Shown here: positions 1 to 11,567 of the stretch, one piece after another | Layout of the letters: the number at the start of each line of letters is the position of its first letter | Numbering within the stretch: position 1 is the stretch's first letter | DNA from: Poronia punctata | Lineage: Eukaryota; Ascomycota; Sordariomycetes; Xylariales; Xylariaceae | Reading direction: 5' to 3' | Assembly (NCBI GenBank): GCA_022579005.1 | Contig: MU401827.1 | Span: 1 to 25,174, forward strand | Length of the DNA: 25,174 nucleotides | Position numbers and translations under genes: made by a program | Notes under the pieces: model-generated | Told to the model about the DNA's origin: nothing | Seen by the model: the letters and a program-made list of their open reading frames with translations, nothing else | Database searches by the model: none

Positions 1-3000
1 AAATTTTATAAAAAGCTTAATAAATATTTATTTTAGTATATATTTTAGCTTAAGCTAACTAAGTTAAAGTTTTGTTAATTAATAAAAAAAGGTACCGGTT
101 TTTTTAAGTTAGTATATTTAATTTATAATAGTTTATATATAGTTAAAAAAATTTGTTTTTTAAGCAAAAAAAATAAAAGCAGCTTATAGTACTATAATTA
201 GTTTAATAAAGCTTTTTTATAAGTTGTTTTAAATATAGTTATAATAAGTTTTAGCTTTTTTTAAAGTTATTTTATATAAAAAGCTATATTTTAAAGACTT
301 AGGTTTTTTATTTATAATAATATAATAGTTTACCTTTACTTGCTTTAGTAGCATTTTATTTAACAATGCTTTGCTAAACACGTTTAAATGCTTATAATAT
401 TAACTTAGTACTACTTTTTTTACTAAATTTTGCAAATCTTGCTAATTAAAAAAAAGTATTTCCTTTTTATAATATTAAATAACTTAGTTTATTTTATATA
501 AAAAAAAACATAATATTTTGTTTTATTTTATTTAATAAATAATATAAAAGCTTTTATAGTAAAAGTAAATATTTAAAGTAGTTAATACTTATACTAGCTA
601 TAATAATTATATTTTAGCTAGTAAAGCTTATAAGTATTATTAAAAACTAAATATTTATATTTATTAAATATTTAGTTTTTTATTTTTTTTTTATTATAGT
701 TTAAAAAAAGTTTATAATTTTCTTTATTTAAAATTTATTTTATTAAGTTATATTTTTACTATATTTAGTTTATACTTAAGTTTTTTTTTTAAGCTTTAAA
801 AAGTTTTAATATTATAACTAGTTAGTTTAGCTTTATTTTTAATAACTAATTAAATTTCCTTAGTTAAGTATATTATAACTTGTAAATATATTTTTAAATT
901 AAAAAAATAAACTTATTTTTTTTTATAAGTTATTTATTTATTATATTGCTTTTTATTTTTTTTATTTATTAAACAATTTTATTAATAAACGTTAGCTTAA
1001 GCTTTAAAATATAAAAAAAAGTTATTTGCTAAATTTATAGCAATTTTTAGTAGTTAGTATGCTAGTTTTTAATTATTAAAAAATAGCAAACGTTAATAGT
1101 ATAAATTAACTAAAATATTATAATACTAAAAAAACTTTTTTTTAATAATTATATTATGCTTTATATTAATAATAAAAAATAGTATATTTTATAAAACTTA
1201 TTTTTAAATCTTTAAATAAGCTTATAAAGCTTAATTAATTAATTATAATTTTTTACTATTATAACTAGCTACTAAAGCAAGCTTAAAGTTTTTAATTTTT
1301 TTAGCTTATAAGTACTTTAACGTTTTAGTAGCAAAACTTATATTTAGTAAAAAGTATAAGTTTGCTTTTATATTTATAAAAGCTTTAGTACTTAATATAT
1401 ATTTATTATTTATTATAATATAGTTAACTATTAAAAAATCTCTTTTAAAAAAGTTTTTTAAAAAGTTAAATAAAATACTTTAATATATTTTTATTTTTAA
1501 AGCTAATATAATACTTTGCTTAAAATAAAAGTTTAATTTTTTTAAGCTGCTTTTTTTTTTATTTTTTTAGTGCTTTTATTTTTATAACTTTAGCAACAAT
1601 TATACTAACTTAAGCAGCACTTAAACGTTTAAATTTTGCTTTTTTAAAATAATTACTACTTTAATAGCTTTGTTTATAATAAATAAAGTATTACTTTTTT
1701 ATAATTAATAGCTTAGCTTGCTTAAAGTTAAGTTTAATATATATAAATATATTGCTTTTTTTAGTTTTAAAGCAAAAAATACTATAATAGTTTATTTTTA
1801 TTTTTTAACTACTAAATTTTTTAGTTTATTTTATAGTTTTAAGTTTAGTATTAAGTTATTTAAGTTTAACTAGTACCTTTTTTTTAAATTTAAATTTCTT
1901 ATTTTTAAATAAGTTAATTTTTTATTTATTAATAAAGTTTTTGTACTGCTAATAATTAAAAATCTAAGCATACTTATAATATTATATAAAAATAATAGTT
2001 AAGTTAATTTTTTTTAGTAAATAAAAAATATTTAAATAGTTTAAAAGCTTATTATATATATTATACTTAAACTTAAATAAAAAAACTTAAGCTTAGCTAG
2101 CTTACTTAGTAAACTAAATTTTAAAATTGCTAAATTTGTTTTTATTAGTTATTTTAAAATCTTAGTACTTAATTTAAGCTGTTTTATATTTATTTAAGTT
2201 ATAATATTATTAGTATAAGTAGTTTAATACTTTAGTTAATATTTTTAAAATTAATTTTTGCTTTTTTTAAAAAAAAATAAAAGCTATTAATTTTTTAGCT
2301 ACAGTTTTGCTTATTTAACTAGCAATATAAGTAATCTTATTACTATTATTAGTAAAATAATTATAATTATGTTTTAATTTTCTTTTTAATAGTATATACT
2401 AATATTTAAATTAAACTTTAAACTTTTTTTTTATTTTATTATTAATAAAAATAAAAAGTAAGTCTATTTTTGCTATTTATTTATTTTTTATTTTAAATTT
2501 ATTAAATTTTAAAGTAAACTAACAAAATTAGTTTATTAAAACAATAGCAGCTATAGTTATAATTTAGTTTTTTAAAGCTGTATTAGTTTTTTTTAATTTT
2601 TATACTTTTTTTTACTATACTATACTAGTAATATATTTTTTTTAAAAATCTTAATTTTAAAAAGCTTAACTAAATTTAATAGCCTAAGCTTATATTTTTA
2701 ATATATTTTTATTTAAGTTTATTGCTATATTATATAAGTTTTTAACAATAAAAAGTGCTGCTTATAATATTAACAATTTATACTTAAATTTTTAGTATAT
2801 AGCTCTAGGATTTTTATTTACTATTTTAATAAATTTTTTTTTATTTATTAATTTTTAAAAATTTAAATATGCTTAAATAGTATTAAAAGTTATAGCTTTA
2901 AATAATACTACAAAGGTTTGCTTTTTTTTTGCATAGTAGGCAGCATTAGTCTTTACTTATATTTATAAATCTTAATTTATTTATTTCTTTATTACTAAAA

Positions 3001-5165
3001 ACTAGGCTTTAGCAAATACCTTATTGCTTATTACTTTTATAAAGTAGTTAAAAAATATAAAAGCTGCGTTTATTTTTTAAAGCTTTATATCTTTATTTTA
3101 TTTATATTCTTTTATATATAAAGGTATTAGTTTTTTATAAGTAAAATAAACAAAGTTTTTAAATATACATTATATTAATTTTTTATATTTTATTAAATCT
3201 TAAGGTTTTATGCTTTAAAAATTATTTAAGTTAAACTAAACTTATTATTTAGCTTTAATAATATATAAATTATTAAACTATATAACTAAAAAGTATACTT
3301 TGTTTAACATAGTATTAAAAAAGTTTAAAAACTAAATATTTATTATATTTAATCTAGTTAATTTTGTCGTATTAAGTAGTAAAATAATTAAAATCTTCTT
3401 AAATAGTTAATATAACAACCTTTAAATTATAATAAGGTTAAAAAAAATAACTAGTACAAAAACTAATATATATTTTATATTAACAATAAAATCTAAAAGT
3501 AAAAAACTAAAAACTAAAATATATAATATAATATTATTTACACTTATTTATATTTCCTTTATTTTAAGGCTTTACTATTACCTTTGCTTAAAGTTTATTT
3601 ATAGCTATTACCTCTTACTATAAGCCCTTAACAAAAAGGTAGTAAGTACGATCTTATAACTATTAGGCTAACAGATTTATTTTATATCCATAGGATCTAT
3701 AGGATTAATTAGATTAATTAATATAGGGACCACCTTTCTATTATAGCAACGCTAAAAGTTAAGCAAACAACATATAAATTATTGTTAATAAAATAAAACT
3801 AAAAAGATATAAAGCCTTTAAGATTATAAAAAATACTTAACTTACTATAAGTACTATATTAACAATAATCTTATAAACACTATAAAATATAATATTTATT
3901 TAGTTACTTTATAATCTTATATAAAAATAAATATTATAATCTTAAAAATAATAAGCTAACAAATAAAAACTTAAATATAAAAAAGCATTACTAAAAATAA
4001 TAATACTAACTAATAGATTAATATTAATTTTTAAGTTAACAAAAATATTATGCTTAAATTTATTAACATTTTAATTATAATTAAAAGCGTTAAACTTATA
4101 AACAGTAAATATATTTATATAAAATAAAGCATAGTTTAAAAGCTTAACACTAGCTATAAAACTTGTACTACTTACAAATTTAAGCTTATTATAAATAACA
4201 AATCTATAAATAATAAATAATAAAATAAAATAAAAAGAAATTATTATTATTATTAAAGCTAGCACTTAAGGTTATATAAACAATAGCTAATATAATAATG
4301 CTAATAAATACTATAAAGATAATATTTTTTAAAGCATTTAAAAAAGAATATTAAAAAATATTATAAAATAAGCTAAATATGCAAAGATAATAACTTAAAA
4401 AACTTAATAAACTTAAAGACTATAATAATTTATTTACTAAATTAATAAACAAATTTAAAACCTTATTAGCATTGCGCAAATTAAATAAGCTTACTAGCAT
4501 TTTTTTAAAAAAAACTTAATAACTTTAAAAAATAAAGAATACTTAACAAAATAGTAAAAAATATTAAACCTAGCTTTGAAAAATACTATAAGTATGTTTA
4601 TAAGCTAGTAAACAAAAAAATTAAATGTAAACTTAAAAAAGCTATTTATAGGAAGCTAATATAAACTTAAGTAGTAAATATAATATAAAATATAATCTTT
4701 ACTATATGCGTTAAAAATGCAGCAATATAAACAACAAAAATAACAATTGCTAACTAAGCATTTATAGTTTTTAAATTATTTAAATAAAAGACTTAGCATT
4801 AAACTAAAAAGTTGCAACAAAAAATTAATAGTATATAAACTATTATAATATAACTATAAGCTAATATTTAAAGAATATGCTAAGAAATTAATAGCTTTAA
4901 GTTTTAAAATAAAAACTATAAACACATTGCAAGCTAGCAAAAAATAACGCTAAATAAGGTATAAACTTAAAAACAAGCAAAAAAATAAAGCAATAAACAA
5001 TAGTCTAGCTAACAAATTAAAACAATAACGCTAATAATATAAGCTTATTATTATTTTGTACTAAATAATATATAACATAAAGCTAAAAAACACAAAATAT
5101 TTATATATAGGTTAAATTATATAAATATAAAAGTAATATTTATAAGTAATATTTATAAAATATAG
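1..5165. other. AT-rich, RIP-degraded repeat block without an intact gene
   Basis: Almost entirely A and T, with the few C and G residues mostly in AGCT, CTT or AAG contexts. TpA is very common and CpA, TpG and CpG are rare, which is the pattern left by fungal repeat-induced point mutation of transposon copies. Stops crowd all six frames, and the 64-codon open stretch at 4071-4265 (minus) has only I/L/F/Y/N/K-type composition, as chance would give. A somewhat less AT-rich patch lies at about 3541-3765, with short direct echoes such as 'taggat'/'tagatt', but I recognise no gene in it. A weak Copia-like RT trace is listed separately at about 2000-2230. The identity of the original elements is otherwise not visible to me. 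Confidence 0.75.
2000..2235 (-). pseudogene. Possible Copia-type reverse transcriptase relic (weak)
   Basis: Reading the minus strand from about 2225 downwards, one frame gives a TYTNNIIT block, which could be a RIP-altered YVDD catalytic motif (D to N by G-to-A change). Further on it gives LAKLKFFYLSLSI, which resembles the 'DLGxLxxFLGI' block that follows YVDD in Copia/Ty1-type RTs. The in-frame stops are TAA or TAG, as RIP would create from CAA/CAG or similar codons. The spacing between the two blocks is longer than usual and I cannot see convincing motifs upstream, so this may be chance in low-complexity sequence. Confidence 0.22.
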
Positions 5166-5170
5166 CTTAT

Positions 5171-5468
5171 TATAATAATTAGTAAAGTATAATAGCTATA
5201 TATTAACGCTATATAAAAGATTTTAAATTAAAAAGAAAAAAAAGAAACTAGCTATGCTAAGATTTATTTTCTTGCTACTTATATATAAATACCTAGCTAA
5301 AAATATAAGTATATAACTAATTAAATTATTTTACTAAGTAAGTCTAGCTAAGTAAAAGCAGTGTTTAGTACTACTTTAAACTTACTTTATAATAATATAT
5401 GTAGTTTATAAGTTATATAACTATTTTTTTAATTATATAACTTTAAACTAATAAGCATAGCTATTATA
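5171..5468 (-). repeat. LTR, left copy (3' LTR of the Gypsy element)
   Basis: Starts TATAATAATTAGTAAAG and ends AGCTATTATA on the plus strand. It matches 11272-11562 along its whole length, with differences that are nearly all C/T or G/A. It contains a TATA-like 'tataaatacctagc' segment at about 5283-5297 that is identical in both copies. This copy has lost more C and G than the right one. Confidence 0.85.
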
Positions 5469-7914
5469 TTATTTTTTTTAAAAACTAAAGCTAAAGTATA
5501 AAGCGCTTAAGCTAAGGTTTTTTTTGTTATAAAAGTTATTAAAAGTACTGTTTAAAAGCTAATACTTTTTTTTTTAAAGCTAATACCTTTTTTTTTTTAA
5601 TATTAACGTAAAAAACATTTTTAATAACTTGCTATGCTTATATATTTTATAATAAGCTTTTTTTATAAATATATACTTGGTTAACCTTTTTTTATTTTAA
5701 TAAAAATGTTAAATTATAAGTTAGTTTAGTTAAATTATAATATAAATAATTTATTAAATATAATATAATTAAATTTAAACTTTTATTTTTATATTTTTAA
5801 CTTAAATAAAGTTAATAAGTAAGTAAAAATTAAAAGTTTATAAAGTATTAAAGCTTAAGTATAGCGTTTTATAATACGTTGCTTGCTTTTATAAATAATT
5901 TTAAAGTTATTTAAGTAATTTTTTAATATTATATTTACTACTATAGTATATAGTTATTTATTAAAATGTACTAAAAGTTTAAAAGCTAAAAAGTAGCTAT
6001 TATAAAAGTTTTTTAAAGCTATTAATATATTTTTAAAATTGTTAATAAAGTATTAAGCATTATTTAAATTATATTTAATTTAGTTTATTTAGTACTAAAA
6101 ATGCTTATAGCGCTTAAAAAGTTTAAACTTTAAAACTTGCTATACTTTATATTTAAGCTTTTTATTAATTTTTTTAAGTTTTAAAAAAAGTTAAATTTAT
6201 TAAAGTAAAAAGTTATTAAAAGCTTTATATAGTTAATTAATATAAAAAAGGTTTTATATTTTATAAGTTAGTAATAAATTTAAAATATAACTATAACTTT
6301 TTTTTAAGGATTTTAAATAAACTAACTTATTAAAAAGTTATATAAGTAATAAAAGCTATTATAATAAAACTTTCTTTTTAAAAAAAAACTTAATTATAAA
6401 TAAAACAGTTTACTTTTTATTTTTTTTTATTAACTTAAACTTTTTGCTATTTTTAAATTTTTTAAGTAAATTTATAAGCTAAGTTTTAAACTTTATAAGT
6501 TTACTTTATTAATTTTATTATATACTTAGCTAATTTATTAATTATATTATTAAGTAATAATAAAAGCGTTAAGTTAGTATATAGCTTAACTTTAAAAGCT
6601 ACTTTTAAAAAGCTTATATTTAATAATAAATAGTATAATAAGTTATAAGCAAAGTTAAAAGTAATAATATAATTATTTTAATTATTTTAAAATTAGTTAG
6701 TATAAAAGTAAAAATATTAATTTAGCTTATAATTAATAACTTTAATAGCGTTTTAAGTTTAAAAGTAATTAAAGCTGCTTTAATAATATTTAGTGCTTAT
6801 TAAAATATTTAAAGCTTTTATTAGCTATAAAATAAACTATTTTTTATTATTACTAATTTAAGTGCTTAAAAAGCTAAAAAATTAGTATAAGTAGTAATAA
6901 TACTTTTTAGCTAGTATTTTAATAATATTAGTTTTTTTATTTAAAATAATAGCAATTAAATAGCTAAACTTATTAATAAAGTACTATATATAATTATAGC
7001 TATGCTTATTTTTTAGCATATTTTTTTTATTAATTACTATAATATTTTATATATATTAAAAAAAAGATAATAAATATAAAAAGCTTAGTATTTAATTATA
7101 AAAGTTTTTATTATACTAATAATTTTAGTAATTATAAATATATTACTAAGTATTTTTATTAAAGTTAAGCTAATAATAGTTAATTAAAAAAGCTTAAATT
7201 ATTTTATTTTAGCTACTATAAGCTTATAACTTAAGCATATAAGCTTTTTAAATTAAAGCTATTTAAAAAAATATTAAGCTATTTTAAGTAATAGCTAAAA
7301 TAATTAGCTTTTTTTTATAAGTGCTAAGTTATTAAAGTTAGTTTTTTTTAATATTATTAAAAGCAGAAATATAAAAAATAATTAAACTTTAATAAAAGTA
7401 ATTATAGCTTATAAGCAAAAGCTTATAATATTTTTTAAAAAAATTAAAATAAGCATTTAATTTTTTTTTTAAGCTTTAATAGTAAAAAAGTTAATAGTTT
7501 TATAAAATAGTACGTTAGCAATTATATTTTTTTAAGCAATACTTTTACTTAATAGTAAACTTATATAAAAAGTTTAGCTAAGCTACTTAATATAACTTTA
7601 AGCAGTATTTAGTAAAAAAATAAGTTAAAGCTTAGTAATTAATAAAAATAATAATTTAAATACTTAGCAATTTATTATAAAAATAATTAAAAGTTTAAAT
7701 TATAGCTAAAAACTTTTTATTTTATATTAAATAAGCTTACTTAGTAAATATTATAGTTTTTAAAAAATAACTAATAAGCTTTTATTTTTTATTAAATTAT
7801 AATTATAAAATAACGCTTTTAATAGTATTATAAAATATATTAGCTTTTATTTAAGTTAAAAAACCTAGCTAAAAAAAAGCAAGTATTAGTATAATATAAG
7901 CTAGCTTTTTAAAT

Positions 7915-8330
7915 TAGTTAAAAAAAGCTTTTTATTTAAAGCTTAAAATAAAAAGTCTTTTTTTTAAAAAAGTTAGTTTAATTACTTAGTAGCTTTACTA
8001 GTATAGTAAATAAATATATAAATATAGTTATAAAAACTAAAAAACAAACAAATAATAATAGTATTATAAAGTTTAAAAAACTTTTACTTTATAATAGCTT
8101 TAGTTTTAATTAAGTTAATAAAAATACTTTTGCTTATTTTAATAATTATACTTAAATAGTTAACTTTTTAAGCATTAAATTAAAACTTATTAATATTATT
8201 TTATAAGCTAGCAAAAAATAAGTAATAAATAACTTTTTTATAGTTTTTTTAATATTAAAGCTTTTTTTATAAATAAATTAAAATATTATTAATATAAGCG
8301 CTAATATATTAATTAAGTAAGTTTTATAGT
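7915..8330 (-). pseudogene. Reverse transcriptase / RNase H relic of the Gypsy element
   Basis: One minus-strand frame reads through about 130 codons whose order matches the end of a Ty3/Gypsy RT and the start of its RNase H. It begins with LLN-stop-YIS just before AYINNILIY, with the YINN codons at 8296-8285. This fits the family's AY(I/L/V)DDILIYS, both aspartates changed to asparagine by G-to-A. It is followed at the right distance by the region of the 'KCEF...V.YLG' block (read as NKF-stop-FNA-stop-KVNYLS), then FYNYIYIFIYYTSKATK (SKATK at 7985-7999), which matches the 'F.NFYR.FI..(Y/F)SK.(T/A)KPL' block. Almost all stops are TAA, explicable by RIP of CAA, CAG or GAA-type neighbours. Catalytically dead, and it fixes the element's direction as minus. 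Confidence 0.75.
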
Positions 8331-11271
8331 TAAATATTAATAAAAAACTACTACTAAGCTAGTTTTACTTTTAATTTAAATAGCAAAACTTTTTATTAAT
8401 AAGTACTTATATAAGTATAAAAAGTAATTAAATATTTAAAAAATAAAGTTATTTATAAGCAATAAAAAGCTTTAATAATATTAAACTTTAATATATAATA
8501 AGTATTATAGTAGTTAAAAATAGTTTTATTAATATTTAAAGCAATAATAATATAGTTTTTAAAGTAATAGTTTTGCTAATAATAATTAATATAAAACTAT
8601 TTTTTAATAAATTTTAGTTTAAAAGCAAAAAGTATAAAAGCTATATAAAGCTTTATATAAAGTTTAATAAAACTAAAAGCAAAAAGTTTGTTAGTAGTTT
8701 TTTTTTAAAAAAAAATATATTTAACTAGTATTTAAAACTAAAAAAAACTAATAAAAAGTACTTTATTAGTTAATTTTAATTTTATATTAAAGCTAAAATA
8801 AAAAAAAAGTAAAGTATTAGCCTTTTTTTAAAAAAAACCCGTTTTAAGTAAGCAAGTTAAAATAAAATTAACTAATATACTTAAATAATATATTTTAAGT
8901 CTTTATTTATAAAAAACTTAATAAAGCTTATAATTAAAAAAAAAGCACTAATTTAAGCTAATAAGCTTTAAAGCTGCTTTATATACTTAATAAGTATTAG
9001 CTTGCTTAAATTTAGTAGTTTTAAAAACTTTTATTTTTAAATATATACTAAGTACTAAATTAATATAGTAATTAAAGTAATAGCTTTTTAATTATTTTTA
9101 TTAACTAAGCTAAAAAGTTAAATAGTAACAATAATAAAGTAAATAAAAAGCTTATTATATTATAATAGCTAATAGTGCTAATTTAATTTAATATTTTAAT
9201 AATTAACATTTTATTAGTAAGTAAATTGCTTAATTAGTATAACTAAATTTTTTTTTACTAAAAGAATTATAAGTAAATATATAGTAAAAAGTAAAGTTTT
9301 TTTAAGCTATAATAATTAATAGTGCTTATAATTTAAAATAATAAAATATTTAGCTATTTATTATAAACTAATAATAACTTTATTAATAATATTAATAACT
9401 TAAAAAGTTTAATTAATAAATTAGCAGCTATTAATTTTAAGCTAGCTATTAGCATTTAAAAAATAGTGCTAGCAAGTTAGCTTTTATAGTTAAAAAGTTA
9501 AATAAGGTTTTTAAACAAGTTAATAAATCTTTAAATTATTTATAAAGTAGTAAAGCTAATAAAGTATTAATAAAAAAGTAAGCATTTGCTTTAATATTAT
9601 ATAAAATAATAGTTTATATTTTAAAGCTATTAATTTAAATTTAAATAAAATATTTAAATTTAATAGTTTTATTTTTATTATTTAATTTAGCTATAATAAA
9701 TATATAAGCTGTTATAAAAACTTAAAGCAGCCGGGCTAGTTTTTTAATTTATTAAATAAAGTAATTTTTAAAAAGGCTATTTTTTTAGCTAAAATATTCT
9801 TTTTTATTTTTTTTATTAGTTTAATAAAAAAAGCGTTAACTTAAAATTAAAAACAATTTTTAATTATATAGCCTTTTTTATTATAGTTAAAGTAAGTATT
9901 ATTTTTTTAATAAACCTTTTTTTTAATTTTAAATAGCTACTAGTAAATAGTAAGTTTTAAAATAAAAATAAAAAGTTTTTAATTTAAAGTTATATTTTTA
10001 TAAAGTTATATTATTAGCTTAGCTTTAGCTTTTTGCTTTTAGTTTTTAACTTATTAATTAAGCATTTTTTTTAAAAAAAACCTTATAAAAAGTTTTATAA
10101 AAAACGCTTAAGTTATAAACGTAGGCATAAAAAACGTAGCTAATTAAAATTCCTATACTATAGTATAGCTTTTTTTTAAAAAAAAAGTATAGTTTATAAG
10201 CTTAAACTAATAACTTAATAAAATAGCTAATATAAACTTAAATATTTTAAATAAAAAAATTATTAAAAGTTATAGTAGCAAGCTTTTAAATAGTAGCTTT
10301 TACTTAGTTAACTAATTTATAAATAGTTTTAAAAACTTAAATTATTTTAATAATATATATAAAGCTTACTTTATAGTTATAAGCATTAAAACGTATTTTA
10401 ACTTATTATTAAAGCTAGCTAAAAAAGCATATAAATATATATTTTAATTATTGTTTTTTATTATAAAAAGTGCATATATTAAAGTTAAGCTTTAAAGTAA
10501 TTATTTAAACTTAATTATTAAAGTTATTAGTTTTTTTATTAAAAATTAAAAGTTTAAAACTTTTAGCTTAAGATTTTTTTTTAAAGTAAAGGTTTAATAT
10601 ATTAATCAAAATAGCAACAAGCTAGAAAATAAAGTTAGCAGCTAAGCTTTAAGCAATAAAAGTGCTTTTATTAAAAGTATTGCTTAGCAAAGTAGCATAT
10701 TTTTTAAAAGTTATAGTATAGTTGCTAATAAAAGTGCTTTTTATATTAACTTACATATTAATTTAGTTTAGCTTATTTTATATTTATTAAAATTTAGCTA
10801 AAAAAAGCTTAAAAGGCTATAGTATTTAAATTAATTAAGTTAAGTACTAAAGCTTGTCTTTTAGTAAAAAAAATAAGCTAGTTAGCTATGCTAGTAATAA
10901 AAGCTACTAAAGTAATAAGGTTATTTATAGCCTTTATAGTATTAAACTATTAATTAGGTTTATTTTCTTGTTTTTTATTAAAGTTAAAATTGTTTTTTTT
11001 TAACTTAAAGTTATTAAAAACAAAAGTATTAGTTATAATAAAAAAACCGTCTTTTATAATAATAAGTTAAGTTGCTTACTATATACTATAGCGTATAAAG
11101 TTTTAAGTTAGTTAGTTATATGCAAATATTAGTTATATATATAAAGTTTAGTTAAATTAAGTTAGTTTAAAGTTAATAATTTTATGTTTTAGCTGCTAAA
11201 TTTAGCAAAAAGTATAAAGTAAGTAGTAAATTAATTATATAAAAGTAATTAATTAATAAAACCTAAAATAG

Positions 11272-11562
11272 TATAATAATTAGTAAAGCATAATAGCTAT
11301 ATATTAACGCTATATAAAAGATTTTAAGTTAAAAAAAAAAACTAGCTATGCTAAAATTTATTTTCTTGTTACTTATATATAAATACCTAGCTAAAAATAT
11401 AAGTATATAACTAATTAAATTATTTTACTAAATAAGTTTAGCTAAGCAAGGGCAGTATTTAGTACTACTTTAAACCTATTTTATAATAATATGCGTAGTT
11501 TATAAGTTATATAACTGTTTTCTTGGTTATATAACCTTAAACTAATAAGCATAGCCGTTATA
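11272..11562 (-). repeat. LTR, right copy (5' LTR of the Gypsy element)
   Basis: Direct repeat of 5171-5468. It begins TATAATAATTAGTAAAG and ends AGCCGTTATA, so it keeps CC and CG where the left copy has CT and TA. It also keeps 'gggcag' and 'cttggttatataacc', lost in the left copy. The difference suggests uneven mutation of the two LTRs rather than a recent insertion. Two GTTATATAAC palindromes lie near its right end (11506-11515 and 11526-11535). Confidence 0.85.
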
Positions 11563-11567
11563 CTTAC

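Larger units (their letters stand above)
5171..11562 (-). mobile_element. Gypsy-type LTR retrotransposon, full length, inactivated by RIP
   Basis: Two direct repeats of about 300 bp (5171-5468 and 11272-11562) bound an internal region of about 5.8 kb, a normal size for a fungal Ty3/Gypsy element. The bases outside the LTRs are CTTAT (5166-5170) on the left and CTTAC (11563-11567) on the right, a 5-bp target-site duplication with one C-to-T difference. The LTR ends read TATAAT...TTATA, which fits TG...CA termini after C-to-T/G-to-A change. RT/RNase H residues are readable only on the minus strand (see 7915-8330), so the right LTR is the 5' LTR. A short A-rich purine run beside the left LTR, read on the minus strand, sits where the polypurine tract should be. 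No frame is open; the element cannot encode protein. Gag, protease and integrase were not recognised. Confidence 0.85.

Noticed and set aside
4071..4265. 64-codon minus-strand open frame rich in I, L, F, Y and N
   Set aside because: Composition is what AT-rich DNA gives by chance; no motif, no neighbours, and surrounding sequence is RIPped repeat.
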